Positions 1 through 5,473 of a stretch of DNA of 5,473 bases are shown here, piece after piece. The translations under genes were made by a program, and so were the position numbers. The stretch spans positions 1 to 5,473 of the forward strand of contig JAEYPG010000572.1 of assembly GCA_023410975.1 (NCBI GenBank), read 5' to 3'. The notes below the pieces were generated by a model that was not told the origin of the DNA, searched no databases, and was given only the letters and a program-made list of their open reading frames with translations. This DNA comes from Pseudomonadota bacterium (lineage in GTDB: Bacteria > Pseudomonadota > Gammaproteobacteria > Burkholderiales > Burkholderiaceae_C). Position 1 is the first letter of the stretch. The number at the start of each line of letters is the position of its first letter.

Positions 1-127
1 CCCGCCGTCGTTTCAAGCGCGGCAGGCACCGGCCGGCTCCCACAGGCTGCGCTCCGTCTACAGCCATGGCGGCCTCGCGCCCTGGGCGGGCATGAACAGA
101 AGGCTGAAGTTGATTTCAAACATGTAA
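1..127 (+). other. Left-edge stretch; possible 3' end of an upstream plus-strand gene
   Basis: No gene can be called with confidence. The plus frame starting at base 2 is open from the window edge to a TAA at 125-127, giving about 41 residues ending in MNRRLKLISNM. Roughly five codons in six in this frame end in G or C, more than in the other two plus frames, so it could be the tail of an upstream gene. I do not recognise the peptide. Two short minus-strand ORFs are also open here: a 21-codon one starting at 123, and one starting at 67 that runs off the left edge. Neither has a good ribosome-binding site. No terminator with a T tract is visible before the Fur box. Confidence 0.2.
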
Positions 128-150
128 TGCGAATAGTTCGTATTTATACT
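122..150 (+). promoter_or_regulatory. Probable sigma-70 promoter of the iron-uptake operon
   Basis: TATACT at 145-150 matches the TATAAT -10 consensus at five of six positions and sits in an AT-rich island within GC-rich DNA. The corresponding -35 with a 17-bp spacer would be ATGTAA at 122-127, which is a poor match; repressible iron promoters often have weak -35 elements. Transcription would start near 157, leaving about 45 nt of leader before the chosen ATG at 203. The Fur-like palindrome fills the spacer, so Fur binding would block polymerase. Confidence 0.55.
126..144. promoter_or_regulatory. Fur-box-like operator upstream of the siderophore receptor
   Basis: The 19-mer AATGCGAAT-A-GTTCGTATT is centred on base 135; seven of its nine symmetric base pairs are complementary. 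It closely resembles the AATGAGAATAATTCTCATT form of the Fur operator. It lies immediately upstream of a -10 hexamer, in the region RNA polymerase must occupy, as expected for iron-dependent repression of a siderophore receptor. The second palindrome in this window, at 3941-3959, agrees at 13 of 19 positions. The call is inferred from sequence and context. Confidence 0.75.
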
Positions 151-202
151 CAATGAACTTCACACCATTCATGGCTCCGCAACGGGCTGTTTGCCGTTTT
201 CC

Positions 203-2407
203 ATGCAGTACCACCGTTTCCCCTTGTCCGCGCTGTGCGCCGCCCTTGTCTCGGCCCTGCCTTGCGCGGCCCGCGCCCAGGCGGCCGATGCCGCTGCCGC
301 CGCGTCGGTGCCGGAGGAGCTGCCGGCCGTGGTCGTGCGCGCCAGCGCCGACGCTTCCGCCCAGGGCCTGCCCAAGCCCTACCCGGGCGGTCAGGTCGCC
401 CGAGGCGGCCGTGTGGGCATCCTGGGCAACCAGAACGTGATGGACACGCCCTTCAGCACCACGGCCTACACCAACGAGCTGATCCAGAACCAGCAGGCCC
501 GCAGCGTGGGCGACGTGCTGCTCAACGATCCCTCGGTGCGCGTGGCGCGCGGCTTCGGCAACTTCCAGGAGTCCTACTTCATCCGCGGCTTCCTGCTGAG
601 CTCGGACAACGTGGCCTACAACGGCCTCTACGGCCTGCTGCCGCGGCAGTACATCGCCGCCGAGCTGTTCGAGCGCGTGGAGCTGCTGCGTGGCGCCTCG
701 GCCTTCCTCAACGGCGCCAACCCCGGCGGCGACGGCATCGGAGGCTCGATCAACCTGCTGCCCAAGCGCGCGCCCAACGAGCCGCTCACCCAGCTCAGCC
801 TGGGCGTGGGCAGCGGCGGCCAGAAGCTGGTGACCGCCGACATGGCCCGCCGCTTCGGCCCCGACCAGAGCACCGGCGTGCGCCTCGTCGCCTCGCGCCG
901 CGACGGCGGCACCGGCGTGGACCGAGAGTCGGCCGAGCTGGGCCTGGTCTCGGTCGGCCTGGACTGGCGCAGCCGCGACGCGCGCCTCTCGGCCGACATC
1001 GGCTACCAGGACAACCGCCTCAGGGAGACGCGCACCAACGTGACATTGGGCAGCGTGACCAGCGTGCCTGCGGCCCCGGACGCCGGCAGCAACTGGGCGC
1101 AGCCCTGGTCCTACTCCAACGAGCGCGACACCTTCGGCACGCTGCGCGGCGAGCTGGACCTGTCCAAGGACGTCACGGCCTACGCCGCCGTGGGCCTGCG
1201 ACGCAGCGAGGAGGCCAACTCCCTGGCCAACCTGACGCTCTCCAATGCCGTCACCGGCGCCGGCAGCATCTACCGCTTCGACAACACGCGCGAGGACAGC
1301 GTGAACACGGGCGAGGCCGGCCTGCGCGGCACGCTGCGCACCGGCCCGGTCAAGCACGAGTGGGTGGCCTCGGCCTCGTACTTCGAGCTGGAGAAGAAGA
1401 ACGCCTACGTGATGGACGCCGGCAACAAGCTGGCCACCAGCCTGTACGCGCCGGTGTCCTATGCCCAGCCGGCCTACGGCGCGAATGCCTTTCGTGGCGG
1501 CGACTTGTCCAATCCGCAGCGGACCGGACGCACGCGCATGACCAGCATCGCGCTGGGCGACACGCTGTCGCTGCTCGACGAGCGGCTGCGCGTGACGCTG
1601 GGTGCCCGCCACCAGAAGCTCGACGTCTCGAACTACGCCTACGGCACGGGTGCGCTGTTGCCGCCGCCCTACGAAAAGAACCGCACCAGCCCGATGGCGG
1701 GGGTGGTCTACAAGCTGAGCCCGGCCGTGTCGCTGTTTGCGAACTACATCGAAGGCCTGACCCAGGGCGAGACTGCCGGTGCCACCACGTCCAACCCCGG
1801 TACGCCGCTGCCCCCTTATGTCTCGAAGCAGAAGGAGGTGGGTGCCAAGTTCGACGCCGGCCGCATCGGCGGCGGCATCTCCTTGTTCTCCACGGCCAGG
1901 CCCCGCGGCATCGTCAATGCCGCCGGGTTCTTCACCGCCGATGGCGAGGACCGCCACCGCGGCGTCGAGCTGACGGTGTTCGGCGAGGCCGTGCGCGGCC
2001 TGCGCGTGCTGGGCGGGCTGAGCTTCCTCGATGCCGAGCAGGTCGCGACGGAGAAAGGCGCCTACGACGGCAAGAAGGTCATCGGCGTGCCCAGCCGCCA
2101 AGCCAACCTGGGCCTTGAATGGGAGGTGCCGGGCGTCTCGGGCCTGGCGCTGGACACCCGCCTGATCGCCACCGCCGCGGTGCATGCGGATGCGGCCAAC
2201 ACCCTGCGCGTGCCCGGCTGGACACGCCTGGACCTGGGCGCGCGCTACTTCACGGAAGTCGGCGGCCAGCTCGTCACGCTGCGAGCGCGCGTCAACAACC
2301 TGACGGACCGCAACTACTGGGCCTCCAGCGGCGGCTACCCCGGCCAGGGCTACCTGGTGCTGGGCGCGCCGCGCACGGTCTCCGTCTCCGCCGCGGTGGA
2401 CTTCTGA
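203..2407 (+). CDS. TonB-dependent ferric-siderophore receptor
   Basis: This is an outer-membrane gated channel that binds a ferric siderophore and imports it using energy from TonB-ExbBD. Numbered from ATG 203 (734 residues), there is a signal peptide at about 1-27 (Arg5, hydrophobic core, ending ARAQA), a TonB-box-like segment ELPAVVVRAS (39-48) and a plug domain at about 75-190. The plug shows FIRGF (126-130), VELLRGAS (159-166) and GGSINLLPKR (180-189). A beta-barrel follows, ending in VSAAVDF with the terminal Phe recognised by the BAM machinery. The C-terminal stretch with NYWASSGGYPGQGYLVLGAPRT is typical of siderophore-type receptors of the FcuA/FhuE kind. There is no extra N-terminal signalling domain, so it is not a FecA-like transducer. 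The start is uncertain: a TTG at 191 adds four residues, and neither start has a clear Shine-Dalgarno. The substrate cannot be read from sequence; a hydroxamate is a guess. A Fur box lies upstream and a PepSY gene follows 27 bp downstream. Confidence 0.93.
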   Translation: MQYHRFPLSALCAALVSALPCAARAQAADAAAAASVPEELPAVVVRASADASAQGLPKPYPGGQVARGGRVGILGNQNVMDTPFSTTAYTNELIQNQQARSVGDVLLNDPSVRVARGFGNFQESYFIRGFLLSSDNVAYNGLYGLLPRQYIAAELFERVELLRGASAFLNGANPGGDGIGGSINLLPKRAPNEPLTQLSLGVGSGGQKLVTADMARRFGPDQSTGVRLVASRRDGGTGVDRESAELGLVSVGLDWRSRDARLSADIGYQDNRLRETRTNVTLGSVTSVPAAPDAGSNWAQPWSYSNERDTFGTLRGELDLSKDVTAYAAVGLRRSEEANSLANLTLSNAVTGAGSIYRFDNTREDSVNTGEAGLRGTLRTGPVKHEWVASASYFELEKKNAYVMDAGNKLATSLYAPVSYAQPAYGANAFRGGDLSNPQRTGRTRMTSIALGDTLSLLDERLRVTLGARHQKLDVSNYAYGTGALLPPPYEKNRTSPMAGVVYKLSPAVSLFANYIEGLTQGETAGATTSNPGTPLPPYVSKQKEVGAKFDAGRIGGGISLFSTARPRGIVNAAGFFTADGEDRHRGVELTVFGEAVRGLRVLGGLSFLDAEQVATEKGAYDGKKVIGVPSRQANLGLEWEVPGVSGLALDTRLIATAAVHADAANTLRVPGWTRLDLGARYFTEVGGQLVTLRARVNNLTDRNYWASSGGYPGQGYLVLGAPRTVSVSAAVDF

Positions 2408-2434
2408 CGTGGCCGGACCCGGAGCCGTTTCGCG

Positions 2435-3601
2435 ATGCTGAGCGCACGTTCCCTGAAAACCTGGTCCTGGCTGCACAAGTGGAGCAGCCTGGTGTGCACG
2501 GTCTTCATGCTGCTGCTGTGCCTGACCGGCCTGCCGCTGATCTTCGAGGACCAGATTGCCGAGGCCCTGGGCCACGAGGCCCGGCCGCCCGTGCTGGCCG
2601 CCGATGCGCCGCGCATCAGCCTGGACCGGGTCATGGAGATCGCCCAGGCCCGCTTCCCTGACAAGTACGGCCGCTTCGCCTCGCAGTCGGTGGACGATGA
2701 CCGCGTCTGGTACGTGACGATGTCGGAGAAGCCGCCGGCCCCAGGCGGCCTGAAGCAGGTTGCCGTGGACGCCCGCACCGGCGAGGTGCTGGCCGAGCCG
2801 CCGCTGGAAGGCGGCGTCATGAAGTTCATCGAGCACCTGCACGTGGACCTGTTCGCCGGCCTGCCGGGCATGCTGTTCCTGGGTGCGATGGGGCTGCTGC
2901 TGCTGGTCTCCCTGGTATCGGGCGTGGTGCTCTACGCGCCCTTCATGCGCCGCCTGCGCTTCGGCGAGGTGCGCCGCGGCCGCAGCTCCTGGGTGAAGTG
3001 GCTGGACCTGCACAACCTGCTGGGCATCGTCACGCTGGTGTGGGTGTTCGTGGTCGGCGCCACGGGCGTGATCAACACGCTGGCGGACCTGCTGGTCAAG
3101 CAATGGCAGGCGACCGAGCTGCGCGAGATGGTGCGCGCCTACGAGGGTCAGCCGCCGCTGGAGCGTCCCGGCTCGCTGCAAGCCGCGGTGCGTGCGGCGC
3201 TGGCGCACGAGCCCGGCATGGCGGTGAAGTTCGTCGCCTTCCCCGGCACGTCCTTCTCCAGCCCGCACCATTACGGCGTCTTCGTGCGCGGCGACACGCC
3301 GCTGACCCAGCGCATCACGAAGCCGGTGCTGGTCGATGCCCTCACCGGCCAGGTGACCGACAGCCGCGACCTCCCCTGGTACCTGACGGCGCTGCAGGTC
3401 TCGCGCCCGCTGCACTTCGGTGACTACGGCGGCCTGCCGCTGCAGCTGCTGTGGGCAGTACTGGACGTGATCTCCATCCTCTTGCTGGGCAGCGGCCTCT
3501 ACCTGTGGTGGGCCAAGCACGTGCAGCGCAGGCGCTTCGCCGACTTCACGACGGTGGGCGGCACCGAGCCGGGCTCGGTGGCGACGGGAGTCAAGGCATG
3601 A
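2435..3601 (+). CDS. PepSY-associated transmembrane protein, putative ferric-siderophore reductase (PiuB/FoxB type)
   Basis: This 388-residue inner-membrane protein has four predicted helices, at about 15-37, 144-168, 193-215 and 334-359. Between helices 1 and 2 lies a PepSY-like unit (ISLDRVMEIAQARFP from 61, then VAVDARTGEVLAE at 109-121). A second lies between helices 3 and 4 (SLQAAVRAALAHEPG from 247, then PVLVDALTGQV from 297). Histidines at helix borders, His14 (LHKW), His134/His136 (EHLHVDLF), His193 (LDLHNLLG) and His327 (PLHFGDYGG), are the kind that could hold heme. Relatives such as FoxB are linked to iron release from siderophores at the inner membrane. That role is known for the family and only inferred here. 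The gene starts 27 bp after the receptor stop, with GGAG at 2421-2424 ten bases before the ATG, so the two are almost surely co-transcribed. Its stop overlaps the next gene's start. The length is normal for the shorter PepSY_TM class. Confidence 0.9.
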   Translation: MLSARSLKTWSWLHKWSSLVCTVFMLLLCLTGLPLIFEDQIAEALGHEARPPVLAADAPRISLDRVMEIAQARFPDKYGRFASQSVDDDRVWYVTMSEKPPAPGGLKQVAVDARTGEVLAEPPLEGGVMKFIEHLHVDLFAGLPGMLFLGAMGLLLLVSLVSGVVLYAPFMRRLRFGEVRRGRSSWVKWLDLHNLLGIVTLVWVFVVGATGVINTLADLLVKQWQATELREMVRAYEGQPPLERPGSLQAAVRAALAHEPGMAVKFVAFPGTSFSSPHHYGVFVRGDTPLTQRITKPVLVDALTGQVTDSRDLPWYLTALQVSRPLHFGDYGGLPLQLLWAVLDVISILLLGSGLYLWWAKHVQRRRFADFTTVGGTEPGSVATGVKA

Positions 3602-3783
3602 GCGCGCGTGACTTGGTGCGCCTGTGGGCTTGGCCGGTGGCCGTTGGCGTCGTCAGCCTCGTGGGCCTGCTGTCGGCGCTCGTCGGCGACGGGGCCTGGG
3701 ACGCCGTGTCCTGGGTGGCCCAGGGCTTCGTGGCCGGACTGTGCGTGTGGCACGGATGGCCTCGGCGGCGCGGGGGACGTTGA
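3598..3783 (+). CDS. Small two-helix membrane protein of the PepSY operon, function unknown
   Basis: The gene encodes 61 residues and begins with MSARDLVRLWAWPVAV. Its ATG overlaps the PepSY stop in an ATGA arrangement, which points to translational coupling and a shared function. Two hydrophobic stretches, about 9-30 and 37-53, flank a short GDGAWD loop. The ends carry Arg residues (SARDLVR at the start, PRRRGGR at the end), so both termini are probably cytoplasmic. From memory, small proteins with a WP...GLLSALxGDGxWDxxSW pattern often sit beside PepSY membrane genes in siderophore loci, but I cannot name a family. Candidate roles are stabilising the PepSY protein or assisting electron delivery; both are inference. 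A longer in-frame ORF extends upstream to 3451, but it would lie inside the PepSY gene, so the overlapping start is preferred. Confidence 0.8.
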   Translation: MSARDLVRLWAWPVAVGVVSLVGLLSALVGDGAWDAVSWVAQGFVAGLCVWHGWPRRRGGR

Positions 3784-3793
3784 TCGAGCGTGG

Positions 3794-3941
3794 ATGCGCC
3801 GCGCCCTGTCCGAGCCCTGCGACCTGCTGATGAACCTGTGCCTGCGAGCTGTGGCCGGCCGCGCCCTTCGTGCTGATGCCGCTGATGCGGGCCTTGCGCT
3901 TGGAGCGCGAGTCGGCAGACTCGGCTGCGGGAGGCTGGTAA
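3794..3941 (+). pseudogene. Frameshifted small membrane-protein gene (candidate)
   Basis: G/C at the third codon position moves between frames here. From about 3785 to 3844 the frame containing ATG 3794 is strongly biased (19 of 21 codons end in G/C) and reads MRRALSEPCDLLMNLCL. From 3846 to the TAA at 3939-3941 the bias moves one base along (28 of 31 codons) and reads ELWPAAPFVLMPLMRALRL and onward to AAGGW. Dropping one base near 3845 joins the two into a 48-residue protein with one hydrophobic helix (about 11-31) and a basic/acidic tail. In the actual sequence the first frame runs on without bias to 4057, and the second has no credible start of its own. It may be a decayed fourth gene of the operon, a sequencing error, or a site of ribosomal frameshifting; I see no slippery heptamer. 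I do not recognise a family. Confidence 0.45.
3908..3923. terminator. Small hairpin at the end of the iron-uptake operon
   Basis: CGAGTC-GGCA-GACTCG is a perfect six-base-pair stem with a four-base loop, just before the fur promoter. It lacks a following T run and lies inside the possible frameshifted gene, so intrinsic termination is doubtful. It may be chance in GC-rich DNA. Confidence 0.15.
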
Positions 3942-3965
3942 ACGAGAATTGTTATTGTTTAGAAT
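3936..3965 (+). promoter_or_regulatory. Probable sigma-70 promoter of fur
   Basis: TAGAAT at 3960-3965 matches the -10 consensus at five of six positions. TGGTAA at 3936-3941 is a weak -35 with an 18-bp spacer. The start would fall near 3972, giving a leader of about 80 nt before the fur ATG, which is enough to hold the upstream ORF at 3983. The Fur-like palindrome fills the spacer. Confidence 0.55.
3941..3959. promoter_or_regulatory. Fur-box-like operator in front of fur
   Basis: AACGAGAAT-T-GTTATTGTT is centred on base 3950, with six of nine symmetric pairs complementary. It resembles the AATGAGAAT-type Fur half-site and agrees at 13 of 19 positions with the box at 126-144. It abuts the -10 at 3960-3965, so a protein bound here would block the fur promoter. 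This suggests negative autoregulation, which is known for many fur genes. It is also placed to act only on fur and not on the operon upstream. Confidence 0.7.
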
Positions 3966-3982
3966 GGGCTCGCCGGAGCAGG

Positions 3983-4057
3983 ATGCACGCTAGGCCATGG
4001 CGCACCCGCGTGAAGCGCCCGGGTATTCCGCAGTCAGTGATGGAAGGTGACCGATGA
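3983..4057 (+). CDS. Upstream ORF in the fur leader, possibly coupled to fur
   Basis: This is a 24-codon ORF beginning MHARPWRTRVK and ending VMEGDR. Its TGA at 4055-4057 overlaps the fur ATG at 4054-4056 (ATGA), so ribosomes finishing it would stop on the fur start. GGAG at 3975-3978 lies four bases before the ATG, a short but usable spacing. The peptide is strongly basic, and its codons lack the G/C third-position bias of the real genes, so the act of translation rather than the peptide may matter. In Escherichia coli, fur is translationally coupled to a short upstream ORF, uof, through which the small RNA RyhB acts; this arrangement is analogous, not shown to be homologous. A second ORF of 17 codons (3997-4050, in the fur frame) ends on the fur Shine-Dalgarno. 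Confidence 0.35.
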   Translation: MHARPWRTRVKRPGIPQSVMEGDR

Positions 4058-4509
4058 GCAAGCAACCGCTGCCCCAGGCGGACAATCTCAGGATCAGCGG
4101 CCTCAAGGCCACGCTGCCGCGCATGCGGGTGCTCGACGTCTTCAAGCGCTCCGACAGCCGCCACCTCAGCGCAGAGGACGTGTACCGCGAGCTGCTCAAC
4201 GGCGGCGCCGACGTCGGGCTGGCGACGGTGTACCGCGTGCTGATGCAGTTCGAGCAGGCGGGGCTGCTGAGCCGCAGCCACTTCGACACCGGCAAGGCCG
4301 TCTTCGAGCTGCGGCAAAGCAACCATCACGACCATCTCGTGTGCGTGCGCTGCGGGCGCGTGGAGGAGTTCCATGACGCCGAGATCGAGCACCGCCAGCG
4401 TGTCGTGGCCGAGGCCATGGGATTCGAGCTGAGGGAGCACGCGCTCACGCTCTACGGTCTGTGCTCGGCCCCCACCTGCGGCGGCTCGGAAACCGGTGTG
4501 AAGGAGTGA
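4054..4509 (+). CDS. fur: Ferric uptake regulator, Fur family repressor
   Basis: This is a 151-residue cytoplasmic dimeric repressor that binds Fur boxes when loaded with Fe2+. The N-terminal winged helix spans about 10-88, with GLKATLPRMRVLDVF (16-30), RHLSAEDVYREL (36-47) and the recognition region VGLATVYRVLMQFEQAG (54-70). All metal ligands expected from E. coli Fur are present: His37, Glu85, His92 and His94 for one site; His91, Asp93, Glu112 and His129 for the other. Cys97-Cys100 and Cys137-Cys142 form the structural zinc pairs. The His-rich tail common in main Fur proteins is missing; it ends GGSETGVKE. Everything else fits Fur rather than Zur, PerR or Irr. GGAAGGTGA at 4042-4050 is a good ribosome-binding site. 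A Fur box lies in its promoter and a siderophore operon upstream. Many Burkholderiales carry the housekeeping fur beside bamE/omlA, so this could be an accessory paralogue; the window alone cannot settle that. Confidence 0.93.
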   Translation: MSKQPLPQADNLRISGLKATLPRMRVLDVFKRSDSRHLSAEDVYRELLNGGADVGLATVYRVLMQFEQAGLLSRSHFDTGKAVFELRQSNHHDHLVCVRCGRVEEFHDAEIEHRQRVVAEAMGFELREHALTLYGLCSAPTCGGSETGVKE

Positions 4510-4519
4510 CGGGCCGCAA

Positions 4520-4535
4520 GCCGGCGCGGGCCGGC
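4520..4535. terminator. GC-rich hairpin just after fur
   Basis: GCCGGC-GCGG-GCCGGC is a perfect six-base-pair stem with a four-base loop, eleven bases past the fur stop codon. It is well placed to end the fur transcript, but no T run follows, so it may instead act as a 3'-end stabiliser or a pause site. Confidence 0.3.
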
Positions 4536-4579
4536 ACCCTCGCTCGGCTGGAGCCGCTGGCCCAGTGTCCGGCGAGGGT
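4536..4579. repeat. Long-stem inverted repeat with an inner hairpin
   Basis: ACCCTCGC at 4536-4543 pairs perfectly with GCGAGGGT at 4572-4579. Between them, CGGC-TGGA-GCCG at 4545-4556 can form its own small hairpin, so a branched fold is possible. No T run follows. It may form one 3' structure with the preceding hairpin; no known RNA family is recognised. Confidence 0.35.
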
Positions 4580-4583
4580 CCAC

Positions 4584-4600
4584 GCCAATTATCCATTGGC
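4584..4600. repeat. Short perfect inverted repeat in the convergent spacer
   Basis: GCCAAT-TATCC-ATTGGC is a perfect six-base-pair stem with a five-base loop in an AT-richer patch. It could be a minor hairpin or an operator-like dyad. No promoter is seen next to it, and no function is assigned. Confidence 0.3.
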
Positions 4601-4609
4601 ACCGGAGTG

Positions 4610-4683
4610 AAAACCCGTTCGGGCTGAACCTGTCTAAGGGCTCGGGGCGAACCGGGCTCACTTCACTGTTGAAGACGAACGGG
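4610..4683 (-). terminator. Possible terminator of the minus-strand histidine kinase
   Basis: Read on the minus strand, the repeat unit gives CCCGTTCG, about 54 internally structured bases, then CGAACGGG followed directly by TTTT (4613-4610). A GC-rich stem followed by a T run about 100 bases past the kinase stop is a plausible intrinsic terminator. The long loop and only four Ts make it weak. The repeat may double as the terminator. Confidence 0.25.
4614..4683. repeat. Palindromic intergenic repeat unit 1 (CCCGTTCG / CGAACGGG ends)
   Basis: The unit is bounded by a perfect 8-bp inverted repeat, CCCGTTCG at 4614-4621 and CGAACGGG at 4676-4683. Inside lies a perfect hairpin, CTTCA-CTGT-TGAAG (4661-4674). 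The left half, CCCGTTCGGGCTGAACCTG and onward, resembles from memory a palindromic repeat common in Burkholderiales intergenic DNA, with a core like CGTTCGGGCTGAGCCTGTCG and its complement at the other end. The right half does not mirror the left beyond its last eight bases, so this looks like a decayed copy. The family assignment is recollection, not a search result. Confidence 0.55.
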
Positions 4684-4720
4684 AATCACATGGGCGCCAT
4701 GAGGTTTCCAAACCCGTATT

Positions 4721-4766
4721 CCGTTCGTATTTCGATACCTCGGCACGAACGGGCTTTGAGCGTTCG
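4721..4766. repeat. Palindromic intergenic repeat unit 2 (CCGTTCGT / ACGAACGG) plus a third arm
   Basis: CCGTTCGT at 4721-4728 and ACGAACGG at 4745-4752 form a perfect 8-bp inverted repeat around 16 bases. An alternative inner hairpin, GTAT-TTCG-ATAC (4727-4738), has a UUCG loop. A further CGTTCG at 4761-4766 can pair with CGAACG at 4746-4751 across nine bases, so the central arm can choose either partner. With unit 1, five CGTTCG/CGAACG hexamers alternate in orientation within about 150 bp (4616, 4676, 4722, 4746, 4761). The unit ends 20 bases from the kinase stop. CCCGTAT also recurs at 4713 and 4781. Confidence 0.55.
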
Positions 4767-4786
4767 GGAACTTGGCGGGGCCCGTA

Positions 4787-5473
<687 letters not shown>

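Noticed and set aside
58..123. A 21-codon minus-strand ORF beginning MFEINFSLLF, divergent from the receptor next to the Fur box
   Set aside because: Its start lies three bases from the Fur-like palindrome, leaving no room for a ribosome-binding site, and no minus-strand promoter is evident.
235..2661. Long Arg/Pro/Ala-rich plus-strand ORFs (235-2118 and 2119-2661) in another frame
   Set aside because: They are alternate-frame shadows of the receptor, without recognisable motifs and with poor third-position bias.
116..3520. A 1134-codon minus-strand ORF opposite the receptor and PepSY genes
   Set aside because: It is a mirror of high G/C third-position coding on the plus strand. Its product is a low-complexity mix rich in Ala, Gly, Arg, His and Gln with no domain, and the plus-strand genes are unmistakable.
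3872..3888. Tandem GCTGATGC repeat (3872-3879 and 3881-3888)
   Set aside because: Two copies only, explained by an LMPLM coding repeat in the biased frame.
3608..4057. A 149-codon plus-strand ORF spanning the 61-residue gene, the gap and the fur leader as one protein
   Set aside because: Its first part overlaps a better gene in another frame, its bias is lost after about 3845, and it runs through the fur promoter. Only the piece from 3794 to about 3844 and the short upstream ORF at 3983 were kept as candidates.

Overview
The window is GC-rich with G or C at almost every third codon position. The Fur sequence, the style of the TonB-dependent receptor and the CGTTCG-type intergenic palindromes together suggest a betaproteobacterium of the order Burkholderiales (Comamonadaceae/Rubrivivax-Leptothrix-like). 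This placement rests on family knowledge and memory, not on a search.

Layout. Positions 1-125 are a left-edge stretch with no confident gene. A Fur-box-like palindrome (126-144) abuts a good -10 element (145-150) and precedes a plus-strand iron-uptake operon: a TonB-dependent ferric-siderophore receptor (203-2407), a four-helix PepSY inner-membrane protein of the PiuB/FoxB type (2435-3601), and a 61-residue two-helix membrane protein whose start overlaps the preceding stop as ATGA (3598-3783). Next comes what looks like a fourth small membrane-protein gene broken by one extra base near 3845 (3794-3941). A second Fur-box-like palindrome (3941-3959) and a -10 (3960-3965) drive a complete Fur-family repressor (4054-4509). 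Its leader holds a 24-codon upstream ORF whose stop overlaps the fur start as ATGA. The 277-bp convergent spacer (4510-4786) carries several hairpins and two neighbouring palindromic repeat units built on CGTTCG/CGAACG. The right end is the 3' part of a minus-strand histidine kinase (4787-5473, cut by the window edge).

How the genes fit together. The receptor would bring a ferric siderophore through the outer membrane. The PepSY protein is a candidate inner-membrane or periplasmic reductase that releases the iron, and the small membrane protein(s) may assist it. The adjacent Fur would repress the operon and itself through the two boxes when iron is sufficient. This is a compact, self-regulated iron-acquisition locus. 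Its components are known families; the less ordinary points are the locally encoded Fur, the coupled upstream ORF, the frameshifted small gene and the repeat-bearing spacer. I see no wholly new system.
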